Source: Alphaproteobacteria bacterium (GTDB lineage: Bacteria; Pseudomonadota; Alphaproteobacteria; MPNO01; UBA2964). From it: a DNA stretch of 64,000 bases. A program made the position numbers and the translations under genes. Shown piece by piece: positions 37,182 through 47,823 of the stretch (its first letter is position 1; each line of letters opens with the position of its first letter). A model generated the notes under the pieces. The model saw only the letters and a program-made list of their open reading frames with translations. It had not been told where the DNA came from and did not search any database. The stretch is from positions 124,001-188,000 of the forward strand of contig WLWZ01000005.1 in assembly GCA_012103315.1 (NCBI GenBank), given 5' to 3'.

Positions 37182-38024
37182 TCATATGAGGGCATAACGC
37201 ATCAAAAGCCAGAGTTTTTGTGCTTTGCTCAATGAAATAGGCTCATCAAGGCGAGACCACCCTCTCGCAACGAGCTTATCGAGAATTCGGCGATAATTTT
37301 GCATCATCATAATCGCCGGCCGCATCGTTCGGCGATCACAAGCAGCAAGCGCTCGTTCGGCATCCTGATATCGACGGTGCGCAATCGCCGCGAGTTCCTC
37401 ACAAATCTCTGGAAAACGCGGGTGACGGATAACTAATTTCACGTCTGCTGGAGGAATATCATAAGCCGCCAGCATATCGTTTGGGACGTAAAGCCGGTCA
37501 ATACCGGCATCTTCGTCAAGGTCTCGCAGAATATTTGTAAGTTGCAAAGCCTGCCCTAATGACACGGCAACAGGTTCACCCAACTCATCGACGACACCGA
37601 ATATTCGATTAGAGAGACGCCCCACCGCACATGCTACACGATCACAATAGTCTTCCAATGCAGGCACCGTGGGCATCCGAACAGTGGCCGATGAGTCAAT
37701 CTCCATGCCTTCGATAACCGCCAGAAAATCCTCTTTTCGTAGCCCAAACTGTTCCACTGGATCGACCAACGCATGCGTAACAGGAAATTGCGGGCGCCCC
37801 GAAAACAATCGTTCCACCTCAACCCGCCAATCGGCCAAACGCCTGAGTTTGTCTGCCCGTTCACCAGGATCGTCAGCGATATCGTCTACTTCGCGACAAA
37901 ACGCATAAACCGCATACATCGCATCGCGTTTGTGGGACGGCAACATGCGCATCGCCCAATAGAACGACGTGCCGGACTCCCGGACAATTGCGGTGACATG
38001 TTCAAGGGCTTGGTCAGTTTTCAT
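37182..38024 (-). CDS. hpnD: Presqualene diphosphate synthase HpnD
   Basis: Condenses two farnesyl diphosphates to presqualene diphosphate. 280 residues. First Asp-rich site is REVDDIADDP (from residue 45); the second is LRDLDEDAGIDRLYVP. The start SGTSFYWAMRMLPSHKRDAM is HpnD-like rather than HpnC-like. HpnC and HpnE, the other two squalene-making enzymes, are not in this window, so they must be elsewhere or be replaced by a squalene synthase. Confidence 0.9.
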   Translation of the reverse strand: MKTDQALEHVTAIVRESGTSFYWAMRMLPSHKRDAMYAVYAFCREVDDIADDPGERADKLRRLADWRVEVERLFSGRPQFPVTHALVDPVEQFGLRKEDFLAVIEGMEIDSSATVRMPTVPALEDYCDRVACAVGRLSNRIFGVVDELGEPVAVSLGQALQLTNILRDLDEDAGIDRLYVPNDMLAAYDIPPADVKLVIRHPRFPEICEELAAIAHRRYQDAERALAACDRRTMRPAIMMMQNYRRILDKLVARGWSRLDEPISLSKAQKLWLLMRYALI

Positions 38025-38080
38025 TTCATCTGCAGCATAATGTACATCCTACGCCAACGTCACCTGCAGGTGGTTTTCCG

Positions 38081-39232
38081 TCACGCCGAATAGTTCCGCC
38101 CCTTCCATGCCCCGCCTTTTCCCCGATGATCCCGCCACGCGGAAGAGATCGTCATAGCGGTGTAGAGCGCCGCGGAAATCGGGAGAAACACCGAGAAGGC
38201 AGCATTCATACCATATAGCTTAATTGTCGGAACTATCGAGACCGCCATGACTGACCACGCCGCAGCACCAAAGACAATCGCTGGCAAATCCGTATGCAAT
38301 AATCCAAGAACCAGTACTATCGGAGGCCCCAGATAGAGAAACATCATTCCAATGGTAGACAAGACAACCAACAGGTTTGAGCGTTTCAACTGTACAAAGG
38401 CCGTCCGCGCGACCATGTCCCAGATACCGCCTAGCTGGTCATACCCGCGGAGACTATGGCTCGTTTCGGAAAGCCCGAGCCATATAGAACCACCAGGCTT
38501 TATAGCTGCCGCCAGCGCGCAGTCATCGATCACCCGATCCCGAATACGAGAGATACCACCGACCCGTCGCAATGCTGTCCATCGAACCAACATACAGCCC
38601 CCAGCCGCCGCAACTGTTTTATGACGAGGTTTATTTACCCAAGGAAACGGGAACAGTTTTTGAAAGAAATAAACGAAGGGTGGAACGAGCAATGCTTCCC
38701 AAAGAGTTTCACATCTTAGCCGTACCATAAGCGAGACTAAATCAAGCTGACCTTTTTCAGCCTTAGCGACCAGAAGAGAGAGAGTGTCTTGGCCATGCTC
38801 AAGGTCCGCATCAGTCAAAAGCAGATATGGTGTTCGGGGAAATTTAGCCGCAGCATATTCGACACCTTGAGCTACGGCCCACATTTTTCCGGCCCACATT
38901 TCCGGCAGAGGCTTGCCGGAAATCACCTCGACCCGCTCATCATCTAGCGCCGCAACAACATCCGCGGTCCCGTCACTGCTGTTGTCATCCACAACAATTA
39001 TGTGCAACGAACTTGGATAAGGTTGATTGAGCAGCGACATTACGGCCCGATGTATCGATTTCACTTCGTCTCGCGCGGGGATCACAGCAACAATATTAGG
39101 CCAATCAGCAGGTTCTGGATCTCTATCCGTCAAAAGCTGATCGCAGCGCCAATAGCCGCCGCGGAAGAGCAGTAGCCAAAACCACGCCAGAAGTGACGCA
39201 AACGCGCAAAGAGCAAGACAGGAAACAAACAT
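38081..39232 (-). CDS. hpnB: Hopanoid-associated glycosyltransferase HpnB
   Basis: 383 residues, family 2 glycosyltransferase with an N-terminal membrane helix (CLALCAFASLLAWFWLLLF) and C-terminal hydrophobic segments. The nucleotide-sugar site is VVDDNSSDGTADVVAA; the metal DxD is LLTDADLEHG; further conserved is CMLVRWTALRRVGGI. HpnB is the family member that sits with hpnC/D; its acceptor is unproven. It lies 56 bp upstream of hpnD on the same strand and diverges from the hydantoinase gene. Confidence 0.88.
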   Translation of the reverse strand: MFVSCLALCAFASLLAWFWLLLFRGGYWRCDQLLTDRDPEPADWPNIVAVIPARDEVKSIHRAVMSLLNQPYPSSLHIIVVDDNSSDGTADVVAALDDERVEVISGKPLPEMWAGKMWAVAQGVEYAAAKFPRTPYLLLTDADLEHGQDTLSLLVAKAEKGQLDLVSLMVRLRCETLWEALLVPPFVYFFQKLFPFPWVNKPRHKTVAAAGGCMLVRWTALRRVGGISRIRDRVIDDCALAAAIKPGGSIWLGLSETSHSLRGYDQLGGIWDMVARTAFVQLKRSNLLVVLSTIGMMFLYLGPPIVLVLGLLHTDLPAIVFGAAAWSVMAVSIVPTIKLYGMNAAFSVFLPISAALYTAMTISSAWRDHRGKGGAWKGRNYSA

Positions 39233-39356
39233 GCAGAATCGATACCGCTTTTGCTTGTCCTTGCCAAGAAGCCTGAGGTGGGGATTCGGTTGGAGGCATT
39301 GACGGGTGGCAGTGATGCGCTAAAAACAGCGCTCAATTTGTTCCTGGGAGCTTTCG

Positions 39357-42300
39357 ATGACTGGTAATGCAAACGGCTGGCAATTTTGGGTAGACCGTGG
39401 TGGCACGTTTACGGATCTCGTCGCCCGCCGTCCCGATGGCTCACTGCATGCCTACAAGCTCTTGTCAGAAAACCCGGAACGCTACAAAGACGCTGCCATT
39501 CAGGGCATCCGCGACCAGCTCGAAATCGATCAGGACACACCTGTTCCTGATGACTTAATTGACGCGGTCAAAATGGGAACGACTGTCGCCACCAATGCGC
39601 TACTAGAGCGTAAAGGCGACCGGACCCTACTTGTCATCACTGAAGGCTTTGCCGATCAATTACGCATCGGTTACCAGAACCGCCCAAAAATTTTCGCCCG
39701 CAAAATTGAATTGCCCGAGTTACTCTATGAGAAAGTTGCCGAAGTAAAGGAACGGTATAGCGCCCAAGGGGAAGAACTTGAGCCCGTCGATGCAGAAGGT
39801 GCTCGCGCGGCACTTCAAGCTGGATACGATGATGGTATTCGGTCGGTGGCTATTTGCTTCATGCATGGCTATCGCTATCACGACCATGAAAAGACGGTCG
39901 CCGAAATCGCCCGAGAAGTCGGTTTCACCCAGGTCTCAGTTAGCCACGAAGTCAGCCCGCTCATGAAGCTCGTGGGACGCGGCGATACGACAGTCGTTGA
40001 TGCCTATGTCTCACCAATTCTAAGGCGCTACGTCGATCAAGTTGCCTCCTCCCTCGGCGATGTCCGGCTGATGTTTATGCAGTCAAACGGCGGCCTAACA
40101 GATGCCCGCTTTTTTCAGGGCAAGGATTCCATCCTGTCTGGTCCTGCTGGCGGAATCGTTGGCGCTGCCCGGACCGCAGCGATGGCGGGCTATACCAAGC
40201 TGATCGGTTTCGATATGGGCGGTACGTCCACCGACGTTGCCCATTACAATGGCGAATATGAACGCGCTTTCGAGACACTCGTCGCAGGTGTCCGCATGCG
40301 CGCTCCAATGATGCACATCCACACTGTTGCAGCGGGTGGAGGTTCGATCCTGCACTTTGATGGCTCACGTTATCGCGTTGGGCCCGATTCCGCTGGCGCC
40401 AACCCCGGCCCTGCCTGTTACCGCCGTGGCGGCCCACTCAGCGTCACGGATGCCAATGTCATGGTCGGCAAGATCAATCCTGACTTCTTCCCGCAAGTCT
40501 TTGGCCCTGATGGCGATCAGCCAATGGACTCCGAAGTTGTCTTCCAAAAATTCGCGGACATGTCGGCGGAGATAGAACAATCAACGGATGACAAGCGCAG
40601 TCCGGTAGAGGTCGCTGACGGCTTCCTCAAAATCGCGGTTGAGAACATGGCGAATGCCATCAAACAGATTTCAGTCCAGCGAGGCTACGATGTCACCGAA
40701 TACACCCTAAACTGCTTTGGTGGTGCTGGCGGACAGCATGCCTGTCTTGTCGCTGATGCGCTCGGCATGAAGCGCGTGTTTGTCCATCCATTTGCAGGCG
40801 TTCTGTCTGCTTATGGTATGGGACTCGCTGATCAAAGGGTCATGCGTGAACGGGCCGTCGAAGCTAAAATGGACGATGCGCTAATCTCTACGTTGAATGA
40901 CGCCCTCCAGGAGATGGAAGAAGATGGCCGCGCAGAAATGGAACGCCAAGGCGTAGACACCTCTCGTACCTCAGCGATTTCCAAAGCGCATCTGCGCTAT
41001 GAAGGCACCGACACGGCGCTGGTGATCGACTTTGGTTCCCGAGACGAGATCATCGAACGGTTCGAAGAAGCCCATCGCCAACAATTCGGATTTATTTCGC
41101 CCGAAAAGGGACACATCGTCGAAGCCTTATCTCTCGAAGTCATCGGTGAAGGAGAAGTCCTCGAAGATCCAATCTTGCCAGTCGATGAGAATGCCGTTGC
41201 CCCTGATCCGTTGGCGACTGTTTCGATGTACTCAGCAAGCGAGACCCACGACACACCGGTCTATGACCGCGAAGCGCTTGTCCCCGGCTGCAAAGTAGAT
41301 GGTCCGGCGATCCTCAAGGAAGCCAACGCCACCACTGTCGTTGAACCCGGCTGGCAAGCCGAGGTCACCAAGCACAATCACGTCGTTATCACGCGGGTTG
41401 TCGCCTTGCCAAAACGCGTCGCCATTGGCACGCAGGCCGACCCCGTGATGCTGGAGGTCTTCAACAATCTGTTTATGTCGATCGCCGAACAAATGGGCGG
41501 CGTCCTGCAAAACACTTCCTATTCGGTGAACATCAAAGAGCGTCTCGATTTCTCCTGCGCGATTTTCGATACCGCCGGCGATTTGGTCGCCAACGCACCG
41601 CACATTCCGGTGCATCTTGGCTCCATGAGCGAAAGCGTGAAAACCGTTGCCCGCCAGCGAGAAGGCACGATGAAGCCCGGCGACGTTTACATGCTCAACA
41701 CGCCTTATAATGGCGGCACCCATTTGCCTGATGTCACGGTGATCACGCCAGTCTTTGAAGAAGGCGTCGATGGTGTGCTGTTCTACGTTGCGTCACGCGG
41801 CCATCACGCCGAAATCGGTGGTATTACACCCGGTTCAGTGCCGCCCTACTCCAAACACATTGATGAAGAAGGTGTGCTGTTGGACGACGTCCAGCTCGTA
41901 GCAGAGGGCACGATGCTGGAAGCCGAGGTCGAAGAGATTTTTACCAGCAACAAATACCCGACCCGGAACTTCCATCATAATCTCGGCGATCTGAAAGCGC
42001 AGATAGCCGCAAATGAAAAAGGCGTGCAGGAGTTGCACAACATGGTCGAGCATTTCGGACTCGACGTCGTGACCGCCTATATGCAGCACGTTCAGGACAA
42101 TGCCGAGGAAACTGTTCGGCGGGTAATCGATACGCTGCATGACAGCTCGTTCGAATATGAAATGGATATCGGTGCGACGATTAAAGTCGCGATCACCGTC
42201 GACAAGGCGGCACGCACAGCGCGGCTCGATTTCACTGGCACATCCGAACAGCAAAACAATAATTTCAACGCGCCGTCTGCGATTTGTGTCGCCGCGACGC

Positions 42301-42965
42301 TCTATGTGTTCCGAACCCTGGTCGATGACGATATTCCTCTGAATGCGGGCTGTCTCAAACCCCTCGACATTGTGATCCCGGAAGGCTGCATGTTGAACCC
42401 GGTCTATCCGGCCGCCGTCGTCGCCGGCAATGTAGAGACATCGCAGGCTATTACCGATGCCCTGTTTGGCGCGCTTGGCATCATGGGTGCCGCGCAAGGC
42501 ACAATGAACAATTTCACCTTCGGCAATGACAATCACCAGTATTACGAGACAATTTGTGGTGGTGGCGGCGCTGGCCCGGATTATCAAGGTGCCGATGGTG
42601 TCCATACCAATATGACCAATACCCGCCTTACCGATCCTGAAATTCTTGAATGGCGCTTCCCAGTTCTGCTGGAAAGCTTCTCGCTGCGACGCGGCTCTGG
42701 TGGTGCAGGCAAGTTCCGTGGCGGTGATGGTGTCATCCGTAAGGTTAAATTCCTCGAAGGCATGACCTCATCAATTTTGTCTGGCCATCGCGAGATTCCG
42801 CCTTATGGCATGGCAGGTGGTGAACCAGGCAAGATCGGGCATAACTATGTGTTCCGCACCGACGGCTCCAAGGAGGAACTTCGCGGCACTGATTCAACGG
42901 AAGTCGAAGCCAACGACGTGATGGTGATTGAAACACCGGGCGGCGGAGGTTACGGCAAGGCCTAG
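39357..42965 (+). CDS. Hydantoinase/oxoprolinase family protein, HyuA-HyuB fusion
   Basis: 1202 residues. Residues 1-680 are the HyuA-type ATPase half ([54 protein letters not shown]). Residues from about 695 are the HyuB-type half ([40 protein letters not shown]). Single-chain versions include eukaryotic 5-oxoprolinases; bacterial relatives act on hydantoins, 5-oxoproline or acetone-like substrates. It should hydrolyse a cyclic amide or similar with ATP, in the cytosol. Substrate not known. It stands alone and diverges from hpnB. Confidence 0.92.
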   Translation: MTGNANGWQFWVDRGGTFTDLVARRPDGSLHAYKLLSENPERYKDAAIQGIRDQLEIDQDTPVPDDLIDAVKMGTTVATNALLERKGDRTLLVITEGFADQLRIGYQNRPKIFARKIELPELLYEKVAEVKERYSAQGEELEPVDAEGARAALQAGYDDGIRSVAICFMHGYRYHDHEKTVAEIAREVGFTQVSVSHEVSPLMKLVGRGDTTVVDAYVSPILRRYVDQVASSLGDVRLMFMQSNGGLTDARFFQGKDSILSGPAGGIVGAARTAAMAGYTKLIGFDMGGTSTDVAHYNGEYERAFETLVAGVRMRAPMMHIHTVAAGGGSILHFDGSRYRVGPDSAGANPGPACYRRGGPLSVTDANVMVGKINPDFFPQVFGPDGDQPMDSEVVFQKFADMSAEIEQSTDDKRSPVEVADGFLKIAVENMANAIKQISVQRGYDVTEYTLNCFGGAGGQHACLVADALGMKRVFVHPFAGVLSAYGMGLADQRVMRERAVEAKMDDALISTLNDALQEMEEDGRAEMERQGVDTSRTSAISKAHLRYEGTDTALVIDFGSRDEIIERFEEAHRQQFGFISPEKGHIVEALSLEVIGEGEVLEDPILPVDENAVAPDPLATVSMYSASETHDTPVYDREALVPGCKVDGPAILKEANATTVVEPGWQAEVTKHNHVVITRVVALPKRVAIGTQADPVMLEVFNNLFMSIAEQMGGVLQNTSYSVNIKERLDFSCAIFDTAGDLVANAPHIPVHLGSMSESVKTVARQREGTMKPGDVYMLNTPYNGGTHLPDVTVITPVFEEGVDGVLFYVASRGHHAEIGGITPGSVPPYSKHIDEEGVLLDDVQLVAEGTMLEAEVEEIFTSNKYPTRNFHHNLGDLKAQIAANEKGVQELHNMVEHFGLDVVTAYMQHVQDNAEETVRRVIDTLHDSSFEYEMDIGATIKVAITVDKAARTARLDFTGTSEQQNNNFNAPSAICVAATLYVFRTLVDDDIPLNAGCLKPLDIVIPEGCMLNPVYPAAVVAGNVETSQAITDALFGALGIMGAAQGTMNNFTFGNDNHQYYETICGGGGAGPDYQGADGVHTNMTNTRLTDPEILEWRFPVLLESFSLRRGSGGAGKFRGGDGVIRKVKFLEGMTSSILSGHREIPPYGMAGGEPGKIGHNYVFRTDGSKEELRGTDSTEVEANDVMVIETPGGGGYGKA

Positions 42966-42969
42966 TTGT

Positions 42970-42999
42970 GCATGCCTAAGAAACAGAGGCATGCCTAAT
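42970..42999 (+). repeat. Direct repeat of GCATGCCTAA forming a hairpin at a start codon
   Basis: GCATGCCTAA occurs at 42970-42979 and again at 42990-42999. GCATGCCT (42970-42977) also pairs with AGGCATGC (42987-42994), an 8-bp stem with a nine-base loop that covers the ATG at 42991. If that ATG is the start, the hairpin would hide it; the ATG at 43012 lies outside. Confidence 0.45.
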
Positions 43000-43767
43000 G
43001 CACACGGACGTATGAAACGATACTTACTGTGGGCTACCGCGATCTGCGCAACCATCGCAATTCAGAGCGATCTAGCATCAGCACAAAAGTGCTCTCATTC
43101 CGAACCCACGGACCGGTTGATTTTTGCTGTCTTCGTCGATGGGGATCATGACGGTTATGAGCAATATACAATCCCAAGAACCATCAATGCGAAGAACATA
43201 AATGGCCAGATAGAAATGGTCGTTAAACTCGCGGGCGAAGCCACAGTGTTTGGCAAATCATTTAGCGTTCAGCATCACCGTTGCGAAACATGGAAAAATA
43301 ACGAGCTGTCTGGGGTCTCAGGCTATTCTGAAGGCGATGAAGTCGACGAAGGAACGACAACAATATTCAGTAACGACCGAGGACGGTTTCTGAATTATGT
43401 AAACAAAGAGAAACGACCCGAAATTAAAAAGGAGAACCTACGAAACATACTAATTTTGACATTTTGGAACTTACCTCCAACAGGTGAGCACCAAGCAATT
43501 CGGCTTCCGAACCCAACTGCCCAAAAATCAGTTGTTATAAACAAGCCAAATAACGGTCCCGTAAGCATTTCCGGCGAGCTGAATATCCGCCTTTGGTATG
43601 ATCGAAATGGGCTTCTTCAAAGAATGTGTGAAAAAAGAAGCGTACCGTTCCCTTTCCACCCTGATATTTTTACGGAACTTGTGCGGGTCGACAAAGTTCA
43701 AGCTGAAAGGCTGCCATCTCGCAAAAATAATTGCGAAGCGCACTTCAAATCACCCAACGGGAATTAA
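42991..43767 (+). CDS. Secreted protein of DUF6134-like type
   Basis: 258 residues from ATG 42991, or 251 from ATG 43012, which starts the signal peptide (MKRYLLWATAICATIAIQSD, then LASAQ). The mature chain begins near DRLIFAVFVDGDHDGYEQYT and contains CETWKNNELSGVSGYSEGD, a pattern I associate with DUF6134, a periplasmic protein of unknown role; this family call is tentative. It follows the hydantoinase gene by 25 bp, and the small gap holds a repeated GCATGCCTAA. Confidence 0.55.
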   Translation: MPNAHGRMKRYLLWATAICATIAIQSDLASAQKCSHSEPTDRLIFAVFVDGDHDGYEQYTIPRTINAKNINGQIEMVVKLAGEATVFGKSFSVQHHRCETWKNNELSGVSGYSEGDEVDEGTTTIFSNDRGRFLNYVNKEKRPEIKKENLRNILILTFWNLPPTGEHQAIRLPNPTAQKSVVINKPNNGPVSISGELNIRLWYDRNGLLQRMCEKRSVPFPFHPDIFTELVRVDKVQAERLPSRKNNCEAHFKSPNGN

Positions 43768-44198
43768 ACTGGCCAAGCGCCCTCCTCTACCATCTCAGCT
43801 TTCTTACGGATGAGCGGCATCTTGGCTTCGCAATAGGTGTGCTTTTCAACCAGCTTTCCGTTGCTGAAACGCAGTAAGTCGAGCCCGCGATAGGCACCTG
43901 CACGGTCCTCTTCCTCGAGGGTTAGGACCCAGCGGATCATTGCTTTCCCAGCATCAACATCGAGGAACATATCTTCGGTATGAAAGCGCATCTTACCGAA
44001 GTCTCCGGAGAACTGCGGTTCAAATGCCTTGCGGATTGTGGTCAGGCCCTTATTGCGAACACCGTTAAACTCGTCATAGATCGCGTCTTCCGAGAAATAG
44101 GACATTACCTCGTCGATATCTTCGCGGTTGAACGCTTCGGTAAAGTCGATCACCAGCTTTTCAAGTACCTGTCGATCTTCCAGTTCGTTCGCCATCAT
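43764..44198 (-). CDS. SnoaL-like / NTF2-fold protein
   Basis: 144 residues from the ATG pair at 44198/44195, preceded by GGAGAA. Cone-fold (NTF2/SnoaL) protein: ADLEKLVIDF-like first helix (VLEKLVIDFTEAFNREDIDE), VMSYFSEDAIYDEFNGVRNK and EDRAGAYRGLDLLRFSNGKL. Members act as small isomerases, cyclases or binding proteins; nothing here fixes the function. It overlaps by four bases with the convergent DUF6134-like gene. Confidence 0.75.
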   Translation of the reverse strand: MMANELEDRQVLEKLVIDFTEAFNREDIDEVMSYFSEDAIYDEFNGVRNKGLTTIRKAFEPQFSGDFGKMRFHTEDMFLDVDAGKAMIRWVLTLEEEDRAGAYRGLDLLRFSNGKLVEKHTYCEAKMPLIRKKAEMVEEGAWPV

Positions 44199-44335
44199 CT
44201 TTTCTCCAAAGGTCTTTCCCATGATCCTGACTTTACCGCGTAATCGTCAAGATAATCCCGTATTCTGGCTGTGTCCTGCTTGACGCCACGCATCCATCCC
44301 CGCAAAATCCGCCGCTTCAGAACAAGGAGTTAGAC

Positions 44336-45925
44336 ATGGCGCCCAAAGCAGGCGGAACACCCCCCGGCGGAACACATGATTACGCGGTTCCCTTTGATCA
44401 CGTCGGCAATCTTTTTGCCAAATACAAAGAACGGGACGCCGACAAGGTCGCGCTGGTTGACGTTACTCAGGATATCTCCATCACTTTTGGCCAACTGCAT
44501 GACTGGTCAAATCGGATTGCTAACTGGCTCGTCGCCAAGGGAATTCAAAAGGGTGACAGGGTTGCCCTCCTGACAGAAGAACGCATTGAAAAGCTCATCC
44601 TCTGGATGGGTATCTGGCGCGCTGGTGCCGTTTGTTGCCCAACCAATGTCGAAATGAACATTGCCTATGTTGCCGAAATCCTCGGCAATTTGGAATGTAA
44701 GCTGGCACTTTATGATGCCGATCTTGACGTCAATCTGATGACCGATGGCGTCGATATCGAAAGCATCAAGTTCACCGGATGGTCTAACGACCTCACTGGG
44801 GATACATCGAGTGATGAAGCCTTTGCCCAAATCGCCGCCGTCGCTGCCTCACCGGAACAGGGACGCGCTTATTCTGAGACCGATGATGCAACGATCTTCT
44901 GCACCTCGGGCACAACCGACAAACCCAAGAACTTCCTGATTGATCACCTAGCCCATTGGTCATTTGGAATGTCAACGATTGACCAGATCGGCCTAACCGA
45001 AGAAGACAAGACATTAGAATTTCGTTCGTTTGGCTGGAATTCACCACAGGGTCTTTCACTAATGCCCTGGCTGGCAACCGGTTGCACGCTGCATCTCGCA
45101 CGGCGCTTTTCGCACAGCAACTTCTTCAAGTGGATCAAAGATAACGAAATCACGTTCTCAGCGGGTATCCCGACAGTCATCAATATGCTGCTCGACCGAC
45201 CAACTGGGGTGACATCAAAAGACGTTCCCAGCCTACGTTTGATGAGTTCGTCGACGGCGCCGCTTAACCCGGAACGTTGGAAGCAGTTTGAAGAAACTTA
45301 CGGTATCAACCTGCTACAGTTCTTTGGCTGCTCCGAAGGCGGCTGGGTATGTGGCAACCGCCACTACGCGAAGAAATACGGTACCGTTGGCCCACCGGCA
45401 AAGCATCAGGAATTCCTGCTCGTCGATGAAGACGGCAATGCTGTCGCGCAAGGCGAAGAAGGCGAAGTCACTCTTGGTGGCCCACAATGCGCTAAAGCGT
45501 CAATGACCGCAGAAGGCTTTTGGGAGGATTTGGACGGCACGCGCGTCCGGCTCGGTGATCTCGCGGTCATGGATGAAGAAGGCTTTATCACGGTCACTGG
45601 TCGTCTCAAGGACCTAATCATTCGGGGTGGTGTGAATATCTCCCCCGTCGAAGTCGACAATGTGATGATGCAACATCCCAAGGTATATGAAGCAGCTGCC
45701 GTCGGCGTGCCGGATTCAATTTATGGCGAAGAAATTGTCGCCTACATCGTCGTTCGAGAAGGACAGACGCTGACCGAAGAAGAGATCAACGCGCATTGTG
45801 CAGAGACTCTCGCGGATTATCGATTGCCAAAGAAGTTCACCTTTATCGACGACCTACCAAAGAACGACCGCGGCAAAGTCCGGCGACCCGATCTTCAGGA
45901 AATGTGGAACCAGGAACACGCGTGA
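44336..45925 (+). CDS. AMP-forming acyl-CoA synthetase / ligase
   Basis: 529 residues of the ANL family. The P-loop is CTSGTTDKPKNFLIDH; the A5 motif is LLQFFGCSEGGW; A7/A8 are LGDLAVMDEEGFITVTGRLK and IRGGVNISPVEVD; the adenylation Lys is in LPKNDRGKVRRPDL. It activates a carboxylic acid as acyl-AMP, then acyl-CoA. Substrate unknown. The downstream quinone oxidoreductase begins six bases after its stop, so they are one transcript. Confidence 0.92.
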   Translation: MAPKAGGTPPGGTHDYAVPFDHVGNLFAKYKERDADKVALVDVTQDISITFGQLHDWSNRIANWLVAKGIQKGDRVALLTEERIEKLILWMGIWRAGAVCCPTNVEMNIAYVAEILGNLECKLALYDADLDVNLMTDGVDIESIKFTGWSNDLTGDTSSDEAFAQIAAVAASPEQGRAYSETDDATIFCTSGTTDKPKNFLIDHLAHWSFGMSTIDQIGLTEEDKTLEFRSFGWNSPQGLSLMPWLATGCTLHLARRFSHSNFFKWIKDNEITFSAGIPTVINMLLDRPTGVTSKDVPSLRLMSSSTAPLNPERWKQFEETYGINLLQFFGCSEGGWVCGNRHYAKKYGTVGPPAKHQEFLLVDEDGNAVAQGEEGEVTLGGPQCAKASMTAEGFWEDLDGTRVRLGDLAVMDEEGFITVTGRLKDLIIRGGVNISPVEVDNVMMQHPKVYEAAAVGVPDSIYGEEIVAYIVVREGQTLTEEEINAHCAETLADYRLPKKFTFIDDLPKNDRGKVRRPDLQEMWNQEHA

Positions 45926-45930
45926 GCGTG

Positions 45931-46936
45931 ATGCGCGGCCTGTGGGTCACTGAGTAAGTACACCGAGTTCGACAATCTGGCAGTCGAAGAAATTCCCTCG
46001 CCCGCGTTGGAGCCTAAACAGGTTCGCCTCAAAGTGGGGGCTGCGGGCGTTAGCTTTGCCGCCAATCTTGTCGTCGCCGGGAAATACCAGCGCAAGCCAC
46101 CACTACCCTTTACACCCGGCACTGAATGCGCCGGAGAAGTCATCGAATGCGGCGCCGAGGTCACCAGGTTTAAACCCGGTGATCGAGTGTGCGCCGCCCT
46201 CGACTGGGGGGCCTATGCCGAAGAAGCCGTTGCTTGGGAAGTTAACACCTACCCTATTCCCGATAACTTGACCTTCGCGCAGGCGACCAATTTTAATTCT
46301 TATGCAACGAGCGGCGCAGCCCTCATGTGGCCGCATTTGCTCAACCTGCAAGCCGGACAAACCTTGTTGGTCCACGGCGCAGCCGGCGCGATCGGTCTCG
46401 CCGCCATTGATATCGCGAAGATTATCGGTGCCACGGTCATTGCCACTGCCAGCACCAAGAAGAAACGCGATGCCGCACTGGAGCAAGGCGCCGACCACGT
46501 CATCGATTATTCAGACGGTGATTTCCGCGACGAAGTCAACGAGATCACCGGGGGCAAGGGCGCGAACGCAATCCTCGACCCGGTCGGCGGCGACGTATTC
46601 GATCAATCGTTGCGCTGCATCGCGATGGAAGGCCGAATATGTCCGGTCGGGTTTACATCAGGTCGCGCCGCGCAAATTCCGAGTAATATCGTGCTCGTGA
46701 AAAATGTGACGGTGTGCGGTCTTAACATGGGCACCTATTACGGATGGAGCCCTGTCGATTTACGATATGAAATGGAAGATCGTGTCCGCAGCCTGATGAC
46801 TGCATTCGGCGACTGGGCCGCTGCTGGGCAAATCAAACCGCAGGTCTGCGCGACCTTCCCACTCGACAATTTCAGGGAAGCGATGGCATTGGTACTTTCA
46901 CGCAAATCCATCGGCCGCGTCGCGTTACACATGTAA
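45931..46936 (+). CDS. NADPH:quinone oxidoreductase (zinc-type ADH superfamily), N-terminus frameshifted
   Basis: MDR-superfamily quinone reductase without the Zn ligands. ATG 45931 gives MRGLWVTE and then a TAA at 45955, while the body starts in the next frame at AAG 45956 (KYTEFDNLAVEEIPSP) with no canonical start. Deleting one base around 45951-45957 fuses them into MRGLWVTEKYTEFDNL, the usual family beginning. From 46007 the frame is intact: PFTPGTECAGEVIECGAEV, LLVHGAAGAIGLAAIDIAK (NADPH site) and ILDPVGGDVFDQSLR. Either translation begins late (for example CTG 45950 or ATG 46007) or there is an indel. Confidence 0.85.
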
Positions 46937-46946
46937 AAGCGCTCCA

Positions 46947-47003
46947 CTCACCCCACCCGGCCACCCAAAGCCAGTATCCTAGTGGGTAGCCGGGTGGGGT
47001 GAG
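46947..47003. other. Strong intergenic hairpin, 15-bp perfect stem
   Basis: CTCACCCCACCCGGC (46947-46961) is fully complementary to GCCGGGTGGGGTGAG (46989-47003), with a 27-base loop in which ACCCA/TGGGT can also pair. It sits between the quinone oxidoreductase and the GST gene. No T-run follows, so it is not a standard terminator; RNA stabilisation or processing is possible. Confidence 0.8.
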
Positions 47004-47028
47004 CGGTAAACAAACAAAAGGAAACAGA

Positions 47029-47823
47029 ATGCTTGAGCTTTATCACCACGGTTCATCAGTTTGCGCGGCTAAAGTGCGTATGGTGCTGTCCGAAAAAGAT
47101 ATGGACTGGACCGGTCATTACATCGACATCCTCAAGGGTGAACAGTTCACACCAGAGTATCTAAAGCTCAACCCAAAAGGCGTTGTCCCGACGTTGATAG
47201 ATGACGGGACGGTGATCCGAGAATCCACAGTGATCTGTGAATATATCGACCATATTAACCCCGACACGCCTTTGCGGCCTGCCAATCCTGTCGAAGCCGC
47301 CCGCATGCGCAACTGGACAAAGTTCGTTGATGAATATGTTCATCCGATGTGCGCGACTCTCACCTTTACCTGCTCACACCGCGTCACGATGAGCTATATG
47401 TCAAAAGATGAGATCGAAGAGTTTTTCGCCAAGACACCCGATGCCGGGCTTCGCGAGCGCAAACGTGGTTGGTTTGAGCTAGGGTTTGAAGGGCCCGAAT
47501 TTGTCAAATCAGTTCAGGTCTTCGAAAAACTACTGAAGGATATGGAATCAGCTCTGGCCGATCATGAGTGGCTGGCCGGTGACAGCCTCTCTCTCGCCGA
47601 TATTGGCGTGCTTCCTTATGTGAACCGACTGGCGATGTTCACCATGTTGGAGAAATGGCCGCCAGCGCGACCCCGCGCGCTCGACTGGTTTGAGCGCATG
47701 AAAGCACGCGAAAGTTTTGAGCCCGCGGTAAACGAGTATTTACCGGAGTCCCTAGCAAACGACTTCCGGACTAATGGCGCAAAAAGCTGGCCGGAAGTCG
47801 AGAAGGTTCTTGAATCGCTTTAA
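47029..47823 (+). CDS. Glutathione S-transferase family protein
   Basis: 264 residues from ATG 47029 after AAAGGA. Thioredoxin-like N-terminal domain (LYHHGSSVCAAKVRMVLSEK; NPKGVVPTLIDDGTVIRES) with a Ser/Cys active-site region (SSVCAAK) and helical C-terminal domain (WLAGDSLSLADIGVLPYVNR). The motif SVCAAKVR and the ending resemble beta-etherase or dehalogenase-like GSTs. Its substrate is unknown. It converges with the E1 beta gene with a four-base overlap. Confidence 0.88.
   Translation: MLELYHHGSSVCAAKVRMVLSEKDMDWTGHYIDILKGEQFTPEYLKLNPKGVVPTLIDDGTVIRESTVICEYIDHINPDTPLRPANPVEAARMRNWTKFVDEYVHPMCATLTFTCSHRVTMSYMSKDEIEEFFAKTPDAGLRERKRGWFELGFEGPEFVKSVQVFEKLLKDMESALADHEWLAGDSLSLADIGVLPYVNRLAMFTMLEKWPPARPRALDWFERMKARESFEPAVNEYLPESLANDFRTNGAKSWPEVEKVLESL

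Noticed and set aside
37182-38024. HpnC instead of HpnD
   Set aside because: The N-terminus (SGTSFYWAMR) and the Asp-rich regions fit HpnD better.
41835-42605. 256-codon open frame antisense to the hydantoinase gene
   Set aside because: Long antisense frames are expected in this codon usage; no recognisable domain or ribosome site.
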